Shown: piece by piece, positions 34,661 to 48,749 of the stretch | How the letters are laid out: every line of letters begins with the position of its first letter | Position numbering within the stretch: position 1 is the stretch's first letter | Assembly: GCF_000764305.2 (NCBI RefSeq) | Contig: NW_025946613.1 | Coordinates: 62,001-126,000 of the forward strand | Source of the DNA: Hyalella azteca | Lineage: Eukaryota; Arthropoda; Malacostraca; Amphipoda; Hyalellidae | Length of the DNA: 64,000 bases | Direction of reading: 5' to 3' | The notes under the pieces: generated by a model | What the model saw: the letters and a program-made list of their open reading frames with translations, nothing else | Told to the model about the DNA's origin: nothing | Databases searched by the model: none | Program-made: the position numbers and the translations under genes

Positions 34661-34800
34661 GTGCTCACTGCAGTGAGTGATAGAGAGCGCATTTTCTCGT
34701 CGACGAAAACTTGAGGTCACGGACGGACGGATAGACGGACAGACAGACATGGCGAGCACAATAGTGCATTTTTTCCACAAATTAGAAAATGCGCTAAAAA
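34661..34800 (+). repeat. Dispersed repeat, copy 1
   Basis: It shares CTGCAGTGAGTGATAGAGAG, CGCATTTTCTC, GTCACGGACGGACGGA and GCGAGCACAATAG with 46133-46260. It opens with a 14-bp palindrome CTCACTGCAGTGAG. It is probably a short interspersed element; no coding capacity. Confidence 0.75.
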
Positions 34801-37800
34801 GGCATAAAACAGCATCTGCTAAATTCACAAAACCAACGTCGCCATCCATGTCTTCAGCGCACTTCCTAACGCTGTCCCCACGGGCAGAAGCAGCAAGTAT
34901 CTGGGAAGATTTTTTTTGCTTCACTGCGTTCGAGATTTTGGAATTTCACAACAACTGGAGCAGGAGTTTAATGCAAGCGACGTTTGTCGGGAGTTGAAAA
35001 ATGTATCCTGATAGCGGGGAGAAGTGAGCTAATGCACGCGTTGTGCTCCGCATGACGGCCGGAGAGTGGAGGGTTAGAGCGTCATTGAAGCTCAAGAGTT
35101 CTTGACGCATCTCTGACGCGCTCAACACAAAATAATGGCAAATAATACTTTTCGAAATTGCATGCTTTCAATCATGCTTGATTTAATTTTTGGCATATAC
35201 TTTTGCATATGTATTAAGTTTATACTTTTTAAGTTGTATCATAATGTAAGTTGACTGAAAAATGTTTGCGTTAAAGAGAACTTGTATTGAGCGCCAAAAA
35301 AAACGCGATTTTATGAACCGTTCAAAATGGACAGAAATTTTTAGTCTACTTTCGATTCAAGAGAGCAGAGTAATTTTCACAGATGAGGTTAAAAAAACTT
35401 CATGGTCAAGCATATAGTTTTTTTATAATAACGGACATTTTAGGAATAAGATTTTTGTTTTGTGTTCAGCAAATTTAGGATTAGATATCTGGAAATAAGT
35501 TTATCATTACGAAATTACTAAATAGGAAATGAATCCTAGTCATGTTTAAACAGAAGTTAGGCGTAGAAAACGGAAAAGGGAAGTGAAAAAACTGTCAACC
35601 AAATACATACGAATGTTTGTGGGCACAAGACTCGGATAAAGGAGACTTGCAAGTAGAAGAAGGAGAAATGACATAGACTGAACTGGCAGTTCAGACAACG
35701 CACGAAAGAGACTTGCAACCAAGAAAAAAAATATCCTTGACAAGAGTAGAATGCTGATCTAACAATGACTCTCAAACATCAGCAGCAAAGCTGATCTCCT
35801 TCTTAGAGAGCTGATTGAAAATAAAAATAAAAATTAACAAAAAACTAGCGATTATTAATGCAAAATTTACTCTCTCCACTGAAATTTTAGTCGGCCGGCG
35901 GGGTTAAAATGATTATCCTCAATGCAAAAGTGAAAGACCGCCTTACAATAAAATTTAAAAATTAGCTTCAGTTTTTAATTTTTTAATTGCGTCCACGTGC
36001 ACCTCATTACGTGATGCTCGTAGTCAGTTACCACCAATTACGACCTATAAATTGTTCGTAACTTGAGGCTTACTTCCGAAATTCATAACAAAAATCTCCG
36101 AAACTTTGGTGACTGAGGGTCGTGTAAGGGGAGGAGTAAGGGCTTTGGGTTGCACCGACACTGAAGCACAGTTGACACCAGTTATACAAACATTTTTGCG
36201 CTCACTGCACATTATGCTAAGATTATCACTGATATTCTATGTTCTGGGAGCTCCTGGAGAAATTTAGAACTTGAATAACTGACGTCTGGAATGCCCACGA
36301 TGCCGGAGAAATGATTTTACCTCTGTGAAATGTCATCGAAAGTCCTCACTGTCAGCCGCTGCTAAGCCTGACCCTAGCTGGTTTGGCAACCTTGCTATAA
36401 TACTGGAAATTTAAAATATAATCAGCCTATAAATGTTTAGATTTTAGTGTGAACAAATAATGATTGCGTTCATCCAAAATATGCTGTTTAATTTCATAGA
36501 CACGGTTTTGATGTGACGCGATACTTCATGATTGTTTTATCAGGAAGTTTGCTAATTTTTTCTTTGCAAACAAGATGAGTTATACCATAAAGTCTTTTTT
36601 TTTGCTCAATATATTCTAGCTTTTACATGCAACTAGAATGTAAATTTAATATTGCTGACATTGATGGACAGCGGAAAAAAAGTTTTAAATTCCAGATGAG
36701 GAGAGAAGTAACGCAATATATTTCTCGGGCATCCTCATCTACTAAATTTTTTACAACTTGCTCTGCCACTGTAATATTTTTTTCAATTCTAAATGAACAG
36801 AATGGCCACGCATTTTATTTTAAGCGCCTCCTTGTCTTATAAGTTATCCACGTACACTGGCGCCTTAATTTTTGTTGGGGGCTTTAAAAAAGGTTTACGT
36901 AAATAATTCACAGCCTTCATTAGAATCTTTTCTACAGTCGCGCCAACAAGAGAGTTAATCAGTGTTTTTATGCCTGACAATTGATTTAGAAAGTTAACTG
37001 AAAAATTGGCTTCACAAGAAATAAGGCCAAGGGAAACAAATTGCAAATCGTTCCGAACTTTTGCAATCGCTGCCAGCCCGTGACTGAAGTTCGACATGTT
37101 TCCTCAAGTGCTAAAACTTGCCGTGGGCCTGGAGCTTCCATAATAAACTCAAATGAAGGATGAACAAGCATCTGAAGTGGCTGTCCTCTGAGAAACTGAC
37201 AGTTTGAAATAGAATTCAATTAGCAAAACAATACATGTATTGGTAAATGAGAGACGAATACTATTAATGGAGCTGAGAACGAAAATGCACTGAGTACATT
37301 TTTCTCTTTATATGCATCTTAGCTAAACAATTTTCTGCATTATATCGAAGAAAATTGTATAAAAAAACATTGATTACCTTTTTTATTGGATTTAACGGCC
37401 ATTAAGAATTGAAGAACTTTTCTGTCACATAAAACTCCTGACAATAATTTAATTAAAAAATTTATTTAGTTTAAAGCGAATTGCAGTAAAGTTCTTATGC
37501 ATGTTTCTGCGATGGGAATATACTTTTTAAAACTGGGCCAATCGTACAAGTCATAAGTTATAGCCAGTCATCCTCTTGATTAAATCTGAGGGAGGGAGAA
37601 CATCTCGAGATCGTCATGCTAATTAAGTAGTGTCGACGCTCTCTCTCCTCTCCTTGAGAAATTATTTGCGGTAATTAGCATAGATTATAGAGCTAGATTA
37701 AAGTAAATAAACTGTTGTTCTTGCATTATGGAACTGTTCATTCTGCGTGGTGATGACAATACCGCTCATGTAGAAATCTGTGGGCACCAAATTTATTTGT

Positions 37801-38805
37801 TATACAATTTGGATCAAGACAAAGAAGGTATTGTTCAATCTATTAATTCGATGTTAAAAATGTGTTTGCATATGTTGGACATAAATTCGTATGACACATA
37901 TTGCTGTTCAATATTCGCCACGGAAACAAACACTTCATTGGAGAATTTATGACTACTGTGACTTTATTGGAAAATCTGAAATCTCTGCGAGCTTGATTAA
38001 ATCTGATGTGGTTTTCATATAAACTGACTTTGATTATTGCTTTATTCATTTTTGATGCTCGCTTCTCATCAGAATATTGGTAACTTTGTGTACGCGTTAG
38101 CTGAAAACAACGCCTTTATACGCCCTCCGGGAAATATGCCAACAAAATAAATCCATAGCGAGTGACATAGAAAATATAAGTTCGGAGCTCGGAATTATTA
38201 TCATATGCTGGACCTAATATCATTCTTATTCAACTATTAACCAAGCGAGTCCTAACGTCGATCACGCGTTTAGCGAGTGATTCCCTGTATGAGTATGTCC
38301 ATGCCTCGGTAATTTGACGAAACTTTACTAAAAATTACTTAAGTAATTACGAACAAGACACGCGACATGAGGCCAGGTATTATGTGCTCATGAGGTGTTA
38401 TGTTTCCTGACGTCCACTTTGTGAATCATTTGATTATGTCAAGTCTGGCGAAACGACGGCTTTTCGATTCACATCAGTGTTTAGTGTTGATTTTTCGGTT
38501 AACCTAAAAATATTTGCAAAATTATTCAAAATCGGAATGGGAAAAATTTGTACGTACGATATAAAGATTGATTGATTGATCGATTCTATATTTTAACAAA
38601 TTTTTGGAATGCAATTTATTCAGACTTAGCGGAATCATGTCTGGTTTTCAGACTGTTGATTCATCCAGCAAGATGACAAACAATATCAGAATGAGTTTTG
38701 AACAAAAGGAAAGAACGGGAAATTCATGGGCACACACGAAAAAATGTTGATCTGATATCAGGACGCAAGCGATAGATATACGAGAAAGGCTCAGCACCTG
38801 CCTCC
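34801..38805. other. Non-coding stretch, one unexplained frame
   Basis: No recognisable gene. A minus-strand frame at 37097-36837 has protein-like composition (see findings). Otherwise AT-rich sequence without arrays. Confidence 0.45.
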
Positions 38806-38936
38806 GTGACTGTGTAAATATTGCTATTGGCTGCGTAAATATTGCTATTGGCTGCGTAAATATTGCTATTGGCTGCGTAAATATTGCTATTGACTGCGTA
38901 AATATTGCTATGGGCTGCGCAAATATTGCTATTGTG
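38806..38936. repeat. 21-bp minisatellite, about six copies
   Basis: The unit is close to GGCTGCGTAAATATTGCTAT plus T. The minus strand reads a NSNIYAA heptapeptide, a by-product of the 21-bp period. Confidence 0.9.
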
Positions 38937-39711
38937 AATATATTTATTGCTAATCAATGCATCGAGACCTCATATTGGGCTGCGGCTTGTTACTTTATAA
39001 TGAGGCTCTGCCACAACATCGCTGCCAGGCTTGATTGCTGCACTAATTATTATTATCGTGTGTTTAAGGGCTGGCTCGCATCCACGCTACATATCGCAGA
39101 GAACTTGTGAACCCTAACAAGCAGAGCGCTTATGTGCCACAGAGTTCTTGGGTGCTGGCGCTCGAACTTATGTAATTAAATCTGATTATGTTTACAATTC
39201 TCGTTGTGTATAGCATATGGTAGTTATGGTATTTAATCGTTCAACATATTATTACTTTCTTTATATATAAATTTTAATTTCTTTTCGAGTTTTGGCTCTT
39301 GTGTATTCTTTTGTGAGTAAAGAAACAATACAGCCTATATCAACAATTTGATGAATTTCATTTACATTTATGCGCCTACTTAAACGGAGCCACACTACCG
39401 ACAGCTCATGAGCACTCGAATTTTTGTTAAAGGATATTAGTGAACCGAGTTCCGGAAAATTGCTGAAGCTTTTAGCTGACATCTTGTTTGCTCATGTCGC
39501 TCTGCTCACAGCTTCCCTGGAAGGCGCTGGAAATCCACTGAGGGCAAAGTGCATTAAAACTCCGTAAGAAATAAAACTTGCTTCGTGTAAGTTTTTTCTG
39601 GGAGAAATGCCGTGTAACTCGAGGCTCCTGCTCTTCTCGAGTGAGTGACGGGCGACTGTGTGACGACGAGCGTTCGGCAGGTCTCGACACTCGCCACTCG
39701 TCCTTCCGCGC

Positions 39712-39890
39712 CACTTGGCCCTCACTTGTCCCTCTCTTGCCACTCGTCTCTCTCTCGCCACTCAACCCTCTCTCGGCACTCGTCCCTCTCTCGTCACTCG
39801 TCCTTCTCTCGGCACTCGTCCCTCTCTCGCCACTCGTCCCTCTCTCGCCACTCGTCTCTCTCTCGTCACTCGTCCTTCTCTCCCCGCTTT
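39712..39890. repeat. 18-bp minisatellite, about ten copies
   Basis: The unit is CTCTCTCGCCACTCGTCC with G/T variants. Several frames stay open on both strands (for example GERGTS repeats on minus) only because 18 is a multiple of three. Confidence 0.92.
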
Positions 39891-41825
39891 GTTCCATATA
39901 TAGTAGAAATATTATAACACGTTTAAAATAAGATTAACTTTATTGATATCATCATACCGACATTATCCCGGTATCCCTATTTTCCCCTTTTTGTATGCGG
40001 ACTTACCGCGTAAACGGATACAACCTGGAGCTGTTTTGGCAAGTCCAGTGAACTTTAAGACAACCAAGCAGGCAGGTTCACGATGATGCCATTGGTAATT
40101 CTGTGGAGCTGCAGGCTTTGCGTGCCCTAACGTCCCAACTTTAGATTGCATTGCCATTTAAATTAGAAAAGCTTCGTAAAAGTTTGTCAGGATGGACCAG
40201 ATCTTCAATTTCGTCAAGTATTGCCTCACTCTCTACCCCAAATCGAACTGCATCTCAATACGTTTTCTTTGAAGCGTTCGTCTCAAAGACGGTCTTTGCG
40301 CGTCGAGGAATACGTTGTTCAGGGTGTCATTTCATTCATTCTGCAGGAGGTAGGATTGCTTAGGAAGCATGTTTGCTTCACCTGGATATATTTCACATTT
40401 CTTCAGTCAATTTCTAGAAAATATCACCAACCAACCAACAACAACATGCATTAGAAAAAAATGATTTCAGGTCGTAATACTTAATTTGTACTTATAATTC
40501 TAAGCTCTGGAGACTATTTGTAATGTCAGACTTTTATGATGGGTGGCCCCCTGTAAAATTTAGTCAATTATAGAATTATTTCGGAATTTGAGCTTTTCGT
40601 GTCGGCAAAATATAGTTGGAGAACATGACCATGTTTCAGTAAGCAACATTTAAAGGACCCTGACTCGCTGTCCTCGTCTGCCTAGAGAGACTGGCCATTT
40701 GTTGCAAAATGAGCGGCTAATTCGATAAAAATCGGGAACGAGAGCGAATTTCTGAAAGTAACCAGCAGTGAGAGAAAATTCTGTAAGTCAAATAGTTCGT
40801 TTTTTTTTCTAAAAATCGAAGGCAGTTGATTTTTGTTCTATTAATGGAACGTAGAACCCAGGAACTGTCGAGCGATGCCATTACTTGCGATGTTCGTTGA
40901 GTTTTACAGGCTTCATGTAAAATAAAATCATCTCACTTAACTTTAGCTCATGTAATTCGTCTTAAATGATATTCGGGCTAGACTAATTTCTTAAAATCGT
41001 CTAATATAAAATAAACATCGCATTCAAGTTATTAAAGGAAAAGTTCAGGACCACCATTATTTACTTTTCTGAACTCGCACTCTACAAACTACAAAAATTA
41101 GATGACCGAAACACGCTTATTCAAGCTCTGACAGACATAGAAAAACGTGTTACTGCTCCACTATTTTAATGAATGTATTCATGAGAATCCCATTTGAATA
41201 TTTGCAACAAAATATCGCCAGAAATTTAATCGCTGAAAGTGCCCCAGATTTTCATTAGGTAGAGCAAGCTATTGTCTGGCGAACGAAAAACACCACACTC
41301 ACAATTTCATTTTATCCGTACTTACGTACAGAAGCAGAAATCAGAGCTTGCGGCGATACGTGACAGTTTCACCAATAGCAAAATTTGAAACAGTACAAAC
41401 GAGTTATAAAATAGTTCATGATCTGATAGGAATAAACTGGTATCTCTATTTAATGAAGGCATTTTTAGATTATAAAAATCTTATCATGGAAAATACAGGA
41501 ATTATTTATCCCACGTGTAAGAATGTTGGCCGATACATAGGAGTATAATTGATTGAGGAAAATTCGGCTCCATCGAAAGAAGAAACTTTTTTGGACAATA
41601 TTGTTGAAAACTCTGAAAATCTGTTAATATAATTTTAATATAATAAAGTTCTCAACACGAAAATGAAAATAATGATCAATTAATATCTCCACGCATGCAA
41701 AAAAGAACTATTTATACGTGGCAATTTAAAATTTTGTGATAACGCTCAGAGTCAGCCAATTCCTATGCAATGCTCTAGAAATAGGGATACTGTACTGAGT
41801 GTTATTAACTTCGTTAGTACTGATT

Positions 41826-42095
41826 TGGAGTTGTGCTGCTCAGCAAATCGGATCACGTTTTATAAGAGGGAGTTTCGTGTTATACTGCACAGCAAATCGG
41901 TTCACGTTTATAAGAGGGAGTTTTGCGTTGTACTGCACAGCAAATCGGTTCACGTTTTATAAGAGAGAGTTTTACGTTATGCTGCTCAGCAAATCGGTTC
42001 ACGTTTATAATAGAGATTTTTACGTTGTGCTGCACAGCAAATCGGTTCACGTTTATAATAGGAAGTTTTGCGCTGTGCTGTACAGCAAATGGGCT
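41826..42095. repeat. 48/49-bp tandem array, five and a half units
   Basis: Units begin with CAGCAAATCGGTTCACGTTT at 41841, 41890, 41938, 41987, 42035 and 42083. The period alternates 49, 48, 49, 48, 48. Confidence 0.93.
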
Positions 42096-45000
42096 CGCAT
42101 GCACGCGATTACGCCGCTCTGAACATTCATTCAAGGAATGCGTTTGTAAAATCTCATCGTTTGCTGTCGTTCCCCTACGTCATTAATTGTCTTCAGAGTT
42201 TTACCTAGAAACAATTCCTATCCGGAGCAGTGCAATAACAATTTCCGTTGCCCCCAAATGTCAATTGTTATTGTATCTGGTAGGTGATTTTGAGCGCCCC
42301 AAGGAGCAATATTTTAACGAAATGCCGCCCGTTGCACCAGCGGCGTCAACAGTGAACATTTTATAGAACTGTTACGAGCAGCTTGGGGTGAGCGAGCTGT
42401 CCAAATTGTTTATATTAAACTGAGCCGTACATTTGCCGTGAGACTGAGCTCGAGACTGCGTTCGCAAGCACCTATTTTTCACTCGTTTGCTTTTGCGTAA
42501 TTTTGTTATAGAATTCTTCAGGCAGGAATGAAAAATATCAACCTAATTAGCTGTTAATAATTTATTTAAAGCCTCAAGTTTCAGGCATGAAAAACCTTAT
42601 GCGATTTCAATGAAGAAAAAAATTACCGTAATAAAAGATTTAAATTGTTTCTTTTTTTCAATAGCATCAGACCCGCAGCTACGTTTGCTTGGCCGGGACA
42701 AATACTGCCACGGAAAAGGTCGACAGAGATGAATGCCACTGAGATCCATACAAGATGAAGACTGATCAGGACCGCGGCCATATTGAATCTCGATCATTGC
42801 TCCAGATCACTTCATTCCATCAATGGTAGTTACGGTATCGGCGTCGCATGCGTGTTGTTACATATTGCAGACCATACGAGGAATGACATAGCAACAGAAT
42901 TGTGAAGTAGGAAAGAGAAGCTTACAGGCGATGCAAAAAAAGTCTAGAAAAAAAAATTTATATGATATTTTTAAAACATGAAGCAGGATAGTGAAATTTT
43001 GTGGTTGTGGGTATGTGTTGCTGATAATTTGTTTGATTTTTGTTGTCGAATAGGTTAATATTTAGTGTTGAATTATTTTCCAACGCAATAAAATTTATAT
43101 ACGAGATGTTTTCCGTTGACTCCTCATGTGGTATCTCAGATACCAATGAAGTATAAGACCCTGATGTGTTTTTATGAATGAATGGTCGTAACACTGAAAT
43201 AGACATTCTCTTGAATCTAATAAGTTGGGTTCACGAACATGAAAATTTTTTAATATTATAATTTAATTATAGGCAGCAAAAGAGTAAATTGATTATTAAT
43301 TGCTTTATTATGTGAGTATCGAGTTTTTATCCTACGCATATAAGTCATCCCTGATATGGTGCGAGTGTGCAGTTCACGCGCGTCGGTAATACCTCTTTAC
43401 GCAGTTGCAGCTGATCTTTTGATGTCTCCTGATCCGCCTCAGCGGTCAGAGTCTGAGCAAATGATTTCCTTTGTCCACTCCCCATATAGGAAGCGCCATG
43501 CACCTCTCAAAGAGCCAGCGCCTCGCCATAGAAATTCTTATCGGAATTGCGTCTGGGTTCATGCGGATGAGGATCGGTGTGAAACTTGGCGACGTTAGGT
43601 TCCAAAGAAGGGCTCAAAGTGGGAGCGAATTGGTCGCTCGGCTCGATATTTTACTAGGGAAGAGTATCCATATTTCTCTGAAACTAGGTTCCTCGAGTAC
43701 TTCCAGCCTGAAGTGATGAAAATGTAATTTTCGAATGCGGATATCGGCATAAAAAATGGGAACTTTATTTTAACATTTTATTCATAGATGTAATCATATA
43801 CGTGGAATCGGTGGACGTGTTGAAGTTCGGTATAATTAAATGAGCTAATCTGTCAAACTTCTATGGTTACAAGATTAACCCCAATTGCTTTTAGCCAGCT
43901 TACAATAGCGCCGAGAAGCCAGTGAGAACTATCGGCAAAAAAAAAACTCCAAATTAAAATGAAAAATCCTCTATATACTAAATAGAAACACCAGATAATC
44001 AATGGTCCTAAATGGTCTTTTTCATGGAGACCCAATTAAATAACTGACAGGTAAGTCGGCAAATGTATTAAAAGAGAAACAGAAGATATTTGAGATGGTC
44101 ATGCCAACATTGGAGCTACGACGCTCTAGTAAAATGAAAATTTAGGCCACATATAATACAAACTTATCATATTTCGATATACTTTAAAAACGCATTAACT
44201 TTCGCGGACCAAACGGGCCATTTTTCAACAAAACGTTTTTACATATGACACACTTGAACGCGCACATCAATGAATAACGAGAAGTTTTTAGCATGTCGTA
44301 TAAGTGAGTAGAAATGATGATAAATTAAGATTGCTGTGGACTCTTAAATTAAAATGTAAATATTTGCCTGTACTTACAGAACCAACAGATATGATGTAAA
44401 GAGCGACACGTCAGCTGAATTTTTTATTCTAATTGCACGCTTATATAGTGAAGCTGCGGGAACGGGAAACATTCAACTTAAAGCCGTTCTTCCATCACTA
44501 AAATCGTTGTTATTTTAGGCCACACAAAAGCAGAAGCTCGCTCATCAGGGGCTGCATTCTTTTTTAAGGCCGAGAAACACCGACGATTGAGAGACTTTTT
44601 TTTGGCCACACCAAATAAATGACCAGCTTGAGGCGGGAGATTAGCGAGGCAGTCTGGTGAAATGGTCGAGATTATCTCGAAAAACTGGGCCATCAGAGAA
44701 AACTTTTCTTCGTCATGGATTGATTATTCAAGTCTTCTGGTGAAAACTTTAAGCAGCTGCTGCATCGTTGATTTATTCGCCTCCTGATCATCTGCCATTA
44801 TATGAGAAATTACATAAAAAAATAAAACTTGTTAAAGGGACCGTCTCCCTCTTACGTATGAAACCTTTTTCATTTATGAACGGATCGTTTTGAAACTTGG
44901 TACACATATGTAAAACAGAAATCTAAGAAATTTTTGTTCCTGTCAATTTTCGAAAAATATGAAAGAAAACGTGAAATTCATAGAAAACTGCGAAAAAAGG

Positions 45001-46132
45001 GGGTACTTTAAAAATCTATCTCCTCCTACAAATATCGCGCTACAACAGCGAGTTACGTATCATTCGATTTGGAACGATCATATCTAAAATCTATCCGATC
45101 ATTTTTTTGAACTTCGAATTTGTTCGGAAGAAGGGGGGATTTTCCAAAATTTTCCCAAAAATTTCAAATTTTCCCCACTCCGCCCCCCTTTTTGCAAAAT
45201 ATAATCCAAACTATAACGAAATCGAAAAAATGACCGGATGGTATACAGAGATTTTATTTACGAATCGAATGGTATATGTCTCATCGCTGTAGCTTCAAAA
45301 CTCTAGGAGGAGATGGATGTAGCTTCAAAAGGATCGATGTAGGAGATGTAGCTTCAAAACTCTAGGAGTTTGCCGCGACAATAAGTGTAATTGTTCAGGA
45401 GCGCGCGACAAAGTCCCGCGCGCATAGCAATAGGCTCTCAATGTAGCAAGGTTACAAAACTAAGCGTTACTGCAGCTTGATTCCAGTCAAGGATGGTGGG
45501 AAAGACTGCATGCACACCTCCTCATACGACGCCAGGCGGATAACTGAGCTGCAGCTGTAGCAGACACACTATTTAAAGTGCTCGGCATCTAATTTACTCC
45601 CATTCTATTTGTTAAAGAACTCCCCCATGGTACCGTTGGATAGGTCAGAATGTCAGCTTTAAGATGAGAATAAAACCGGAAAAGCCAAAATCCAAAATTA
45701 TAGGGTAGGCGCTCCCTTTAAGAATGGAAGGAAGATGTGGTCTTTCATTTAGGGTAAATGAAGACTGCATGCATCATCTCAGTTTCTTACAACCATTCTC
45801 TTTCGATGCTACAATTTAAAGGTGTCAATAAATACGTAGAGTCTATTATAAATTATAAGCATGAATTTCTAATATTTTGTTTAGTAGACGTCTTCGTTAA
45901 TTTGTGAGATGACACCTGGCGCTATGGTCACCCTCTGGTTTGATGTTTATTAGCTTCTTCGTAAGTTAATTCAATGCAAAGAACGCATAAAACGTCATTG
46001 CGTTTCTTTACGTTGTTCGGAACGGTTAAGGGGGAACGATCGCACGTTGATACTTTCACAACGGAAGCAAATATGAGCAGACGGAGATGAGATTCATGGC
46101 TGCAATTAAGTTAACCATAAAAAAGTAGATCA
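42096..46132. other. Non-coding stretch
   Basis: No gene recognised. GATCGTTTTGAAACTTGGTA near 44884 resembles the GAAACTTGGTACACGT block of the foldback monomers at 23.7 kb. Short direct repeats (GATGTAGCTTCAAAA) lie at 45290-45360. Confidence 0.45.
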
Positions 46133-46260
46133 GTACTCTCTGCAGTGAGTGATAGAGAGCGCATTTTCTCTTCTGTCCGTGACGTGAAGTCACGGACGGA
46201 CGGACGGACATGACGAGCACAATAGCGCCTGTTTTTCCATAAATGAGGAAATGCGCCAAA
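46133..46260 (+). repeat. Dispersed repeat, copy 2, with a 9-bp hairpin
   Basis: It is homologous to 34661-34800 in the same orientation. It also holds a perfect hairpin, GTCCGTGAC-GTGAA-GTCACGGAC (46175-46197), only half of which is kept in copy 1. Confidence 0.75.
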
Positions 46261-47416
46261 ATAAGTGTTATATTGTAATAAACACGTTTATTCAATATCC
46301 TTTTTAATTTATCCGGGATTTCTTTTGTGTAAGAAAGTCTGGAAATGTTTTGATCAATCGGCATGTCACTCCAACTATATTCAGGGGAATAGAAGATTAA
46401 AAACATGTATATATTCCCTGGAAGACGACGTTTCTCCAGCGCCAGGCAGCAGGTGCTGCTCGCAGCGTCTCAGTGATAGCAAGAGAAACGCGCCTTTTGC
46501 CTCCCGGATTGGCACACTGTGATCTGAATTCATAATACTTTTCCATACAAGCTCTTGGAAAGCGGTAATGACTGAATTTAAAATGTTTCTTTTTATTTTT
46601 AATTTATTTTTTCTAGCTTTGTATCATCGATAAAATGCACAGTGTCAAGCGTTTGAAAAATCTCTAAATGAATGTTTCCAATTCATTTCTAAAAATGTAT
46701 ATTTCCAAAAAATTTTCTTCCATTCCGACAAGCCACATTCGGAATAAAAAATCAAAAACTTGAACTTTACTTCTAAGATAACTTTTGACCATTCACTTAA
46801 CAGACGCTGCAGTAAAGACTCTTAAGACCACAGACTTAATTCTTTTGCGAAGACTGGGCGCTTCTTCGCACGTTTTACGGCCTTCCAATTTGCTTAATTA
46901 GAAATAAAAATTCCAAGTTGTCGTGTCATTAAGGTCGAGCGTGAGGTGACTGCCATTCATTGACGTGGCAGCTTCTCAATTGAGATGAATGCTATGGATT
47001 TATGAACAGGATTTTTCTACTCTGCTTCAAACTTGTTACAGACAAGTGCGCTGACGTAATGCATGGGGAACGGATATGTATAAAAGAATTTCCAATGAAA
47101 ACGCTGGTAATGAGTACAGAAACTCGCAGATACACAAAGTGTGCTTTTATAATTATTATTAGTGGTTAGATCAATTTTATCTTATCGGATAATTGATCAA
47201 ATCCATATTGATTTAGAAAAACGTGACGCATGAATGTTAGCTATCTTATACATTTATTCATTTCGGCCAAATTCAAGTTATGTTGATACAAAGACTATGA
47301 CCTGGATCAGCCTTACACATCATTCCAATGAGGGTTAAACATCGATAGGATTTGTACGGTGTCAATGTAAAGCAGCAGGTATTATTAAACAGCTCCTAAA
47401 ATGCTCTGGATAAGAG

Positions 47417-47454
47417 CTGTCTCTTATACACATCTAGATGTGTATAAGAGACAG
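47417..47454. other. Nextera mate-pair junction adapter (contamination)
   Basis: The complete 38-bp junction is followed at once by N (47455). The frame through it translates to the well-known artefact peptide SYTHLDVYKRQ. Confidence 0.98.
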
Positions 47455-47455
47455 N

Positions 47456-47535
47456 CGACCAGACAGTCTCCCTCATCACGACCAGACAGTCGCCCTCATC
47501 ACGACCAGACAGTCGCCCTCATCACGACCAGGCAG
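47456..47535. repeat. 23-bp tandem repeat cut by the adapter/N junction
   Basis: Units resembling CGACCAGACAGTCGCCCTCA plus TCA at 47456, 47479 and 47502, and a partial fourth. The array starts exactly at the N, so its true left part is missing or misplaced. Confidence 0.9.
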
Positions 47536-48156
47536 CCATCGATGCCCCGGCATCAGCTGCTGATGAGGGCTCATGAGAAACTCTTCGACAGGCCATGACT
47601 CAGCAAATATATTGTGCTCCGTGTAATTTATATCACAAACTTGACTTAATAATCAGTTTTGTTTGGGTCAACTATAACTCAAATACGGAACAAATTTTGA
47701 AATTCAGGTATTGGTGTATGTTTTTCTAAGGAATTAAAGTAATGCGTTTATGATACAAAATTGATCATCCTGCCACGGTAATTCAGATCATCAATATAAA
47801 AGAATGATGAAGATGAGCTTAGATATTGATAAGAATATAAGGATGAAGCGAGTGAGGGTTGGATGAATAATCAAGATGTTGAGGAATAATGAATGAATTG
47901 TGTTATTTAATTCTATTTTAGTCAAAAATTTTCTGACATAACGAATAACTTTTCGCCATTGAATAACCGAAAGCTTATGTAGAAATAATTAATAACGAGT
48001 TTAGCGTTTCATCATAGTTGTAAGCAAGCACAGTAATTTACGTACGTCATCCTACGTGTGTGACCGTAACGTGCATACGGCACCGTGGATAAGATGCACC
48101 TGCTCGTGACTGCGCGTGCGCTATAACGAATCCTGGAGATAATACTTCAATATAGT

Positions 48157-48330
48157 TCTATCAGCCAATTCGTAACTCCGTAAGCCCATCGTAAAGCCGT
48201 CAGCCAATTCGAAACTCCGTCAGCCAATTCGCAACTCCGTCAGCCAATTGGAAACTCCGTCAGCCAATTCGTAACTTCGTCAGTCAATTCGTAAGCCGTC
48301 AGCCAATCGTAAAAGCCGTCACCAAATCGT
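48157..48330. repeat. 20-bp minisatellite, short version
   Basis: About eight degenerate units of GTCAGCCAATTCGTAACTCC, within copy 1 of the segmental duplication. Confidence 0.9.
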
Positions 48331-48749
48331 AAAGCCACCACCCAATAACAAAATTGATCATCCTGCCACGGTAATTCAGATCATCAATATAAAAGAATAA
48401 TCAAGATGAGCTGAGATATTGATAAGAATATAAGGATGAAGCGAGTGAGGGTTGGATGAATAATCAAGATGTTGAGGAATAATGAATGAATTGTGTTATT
48501 TAATTCTATTTTAGTCAAAAATTTTCTGACATAACGAATAACTTTTCGCCATTGAATAACCGAAAGCTTATGTAGAAATAATTAATAACGAGTTTAGCGT
48601 TTCATCATAGTTGTAAGCAAGCACAGTAATTTACGTACGTCATCCTACGTGTGTGACCGTAACGTGCATACGGCACCGTGGATAAGATGCACCTGCTCGT
48701 GACTGCGCGTGCGCTATAACGAATCCTGGAGATAATACTTCAATATAGT

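Noticed and set aside
39472..39931. GERGTS / SPLVPL repeat proteins on both strands
   Set aside because: Several frames on both strands are open at once across an 18-bp minisatellite, which indicates no coding function.
41799..42134. Frames across the 48/49-bp array
   Set aside because: The period changes frame between units, and frames are open on both strands. No start context or domain.
47401..47598. 65-residue frame containing SYTHLDVYKRQ
   Set aside because: Translation of the Nextera junction adapter; a known database artefact.
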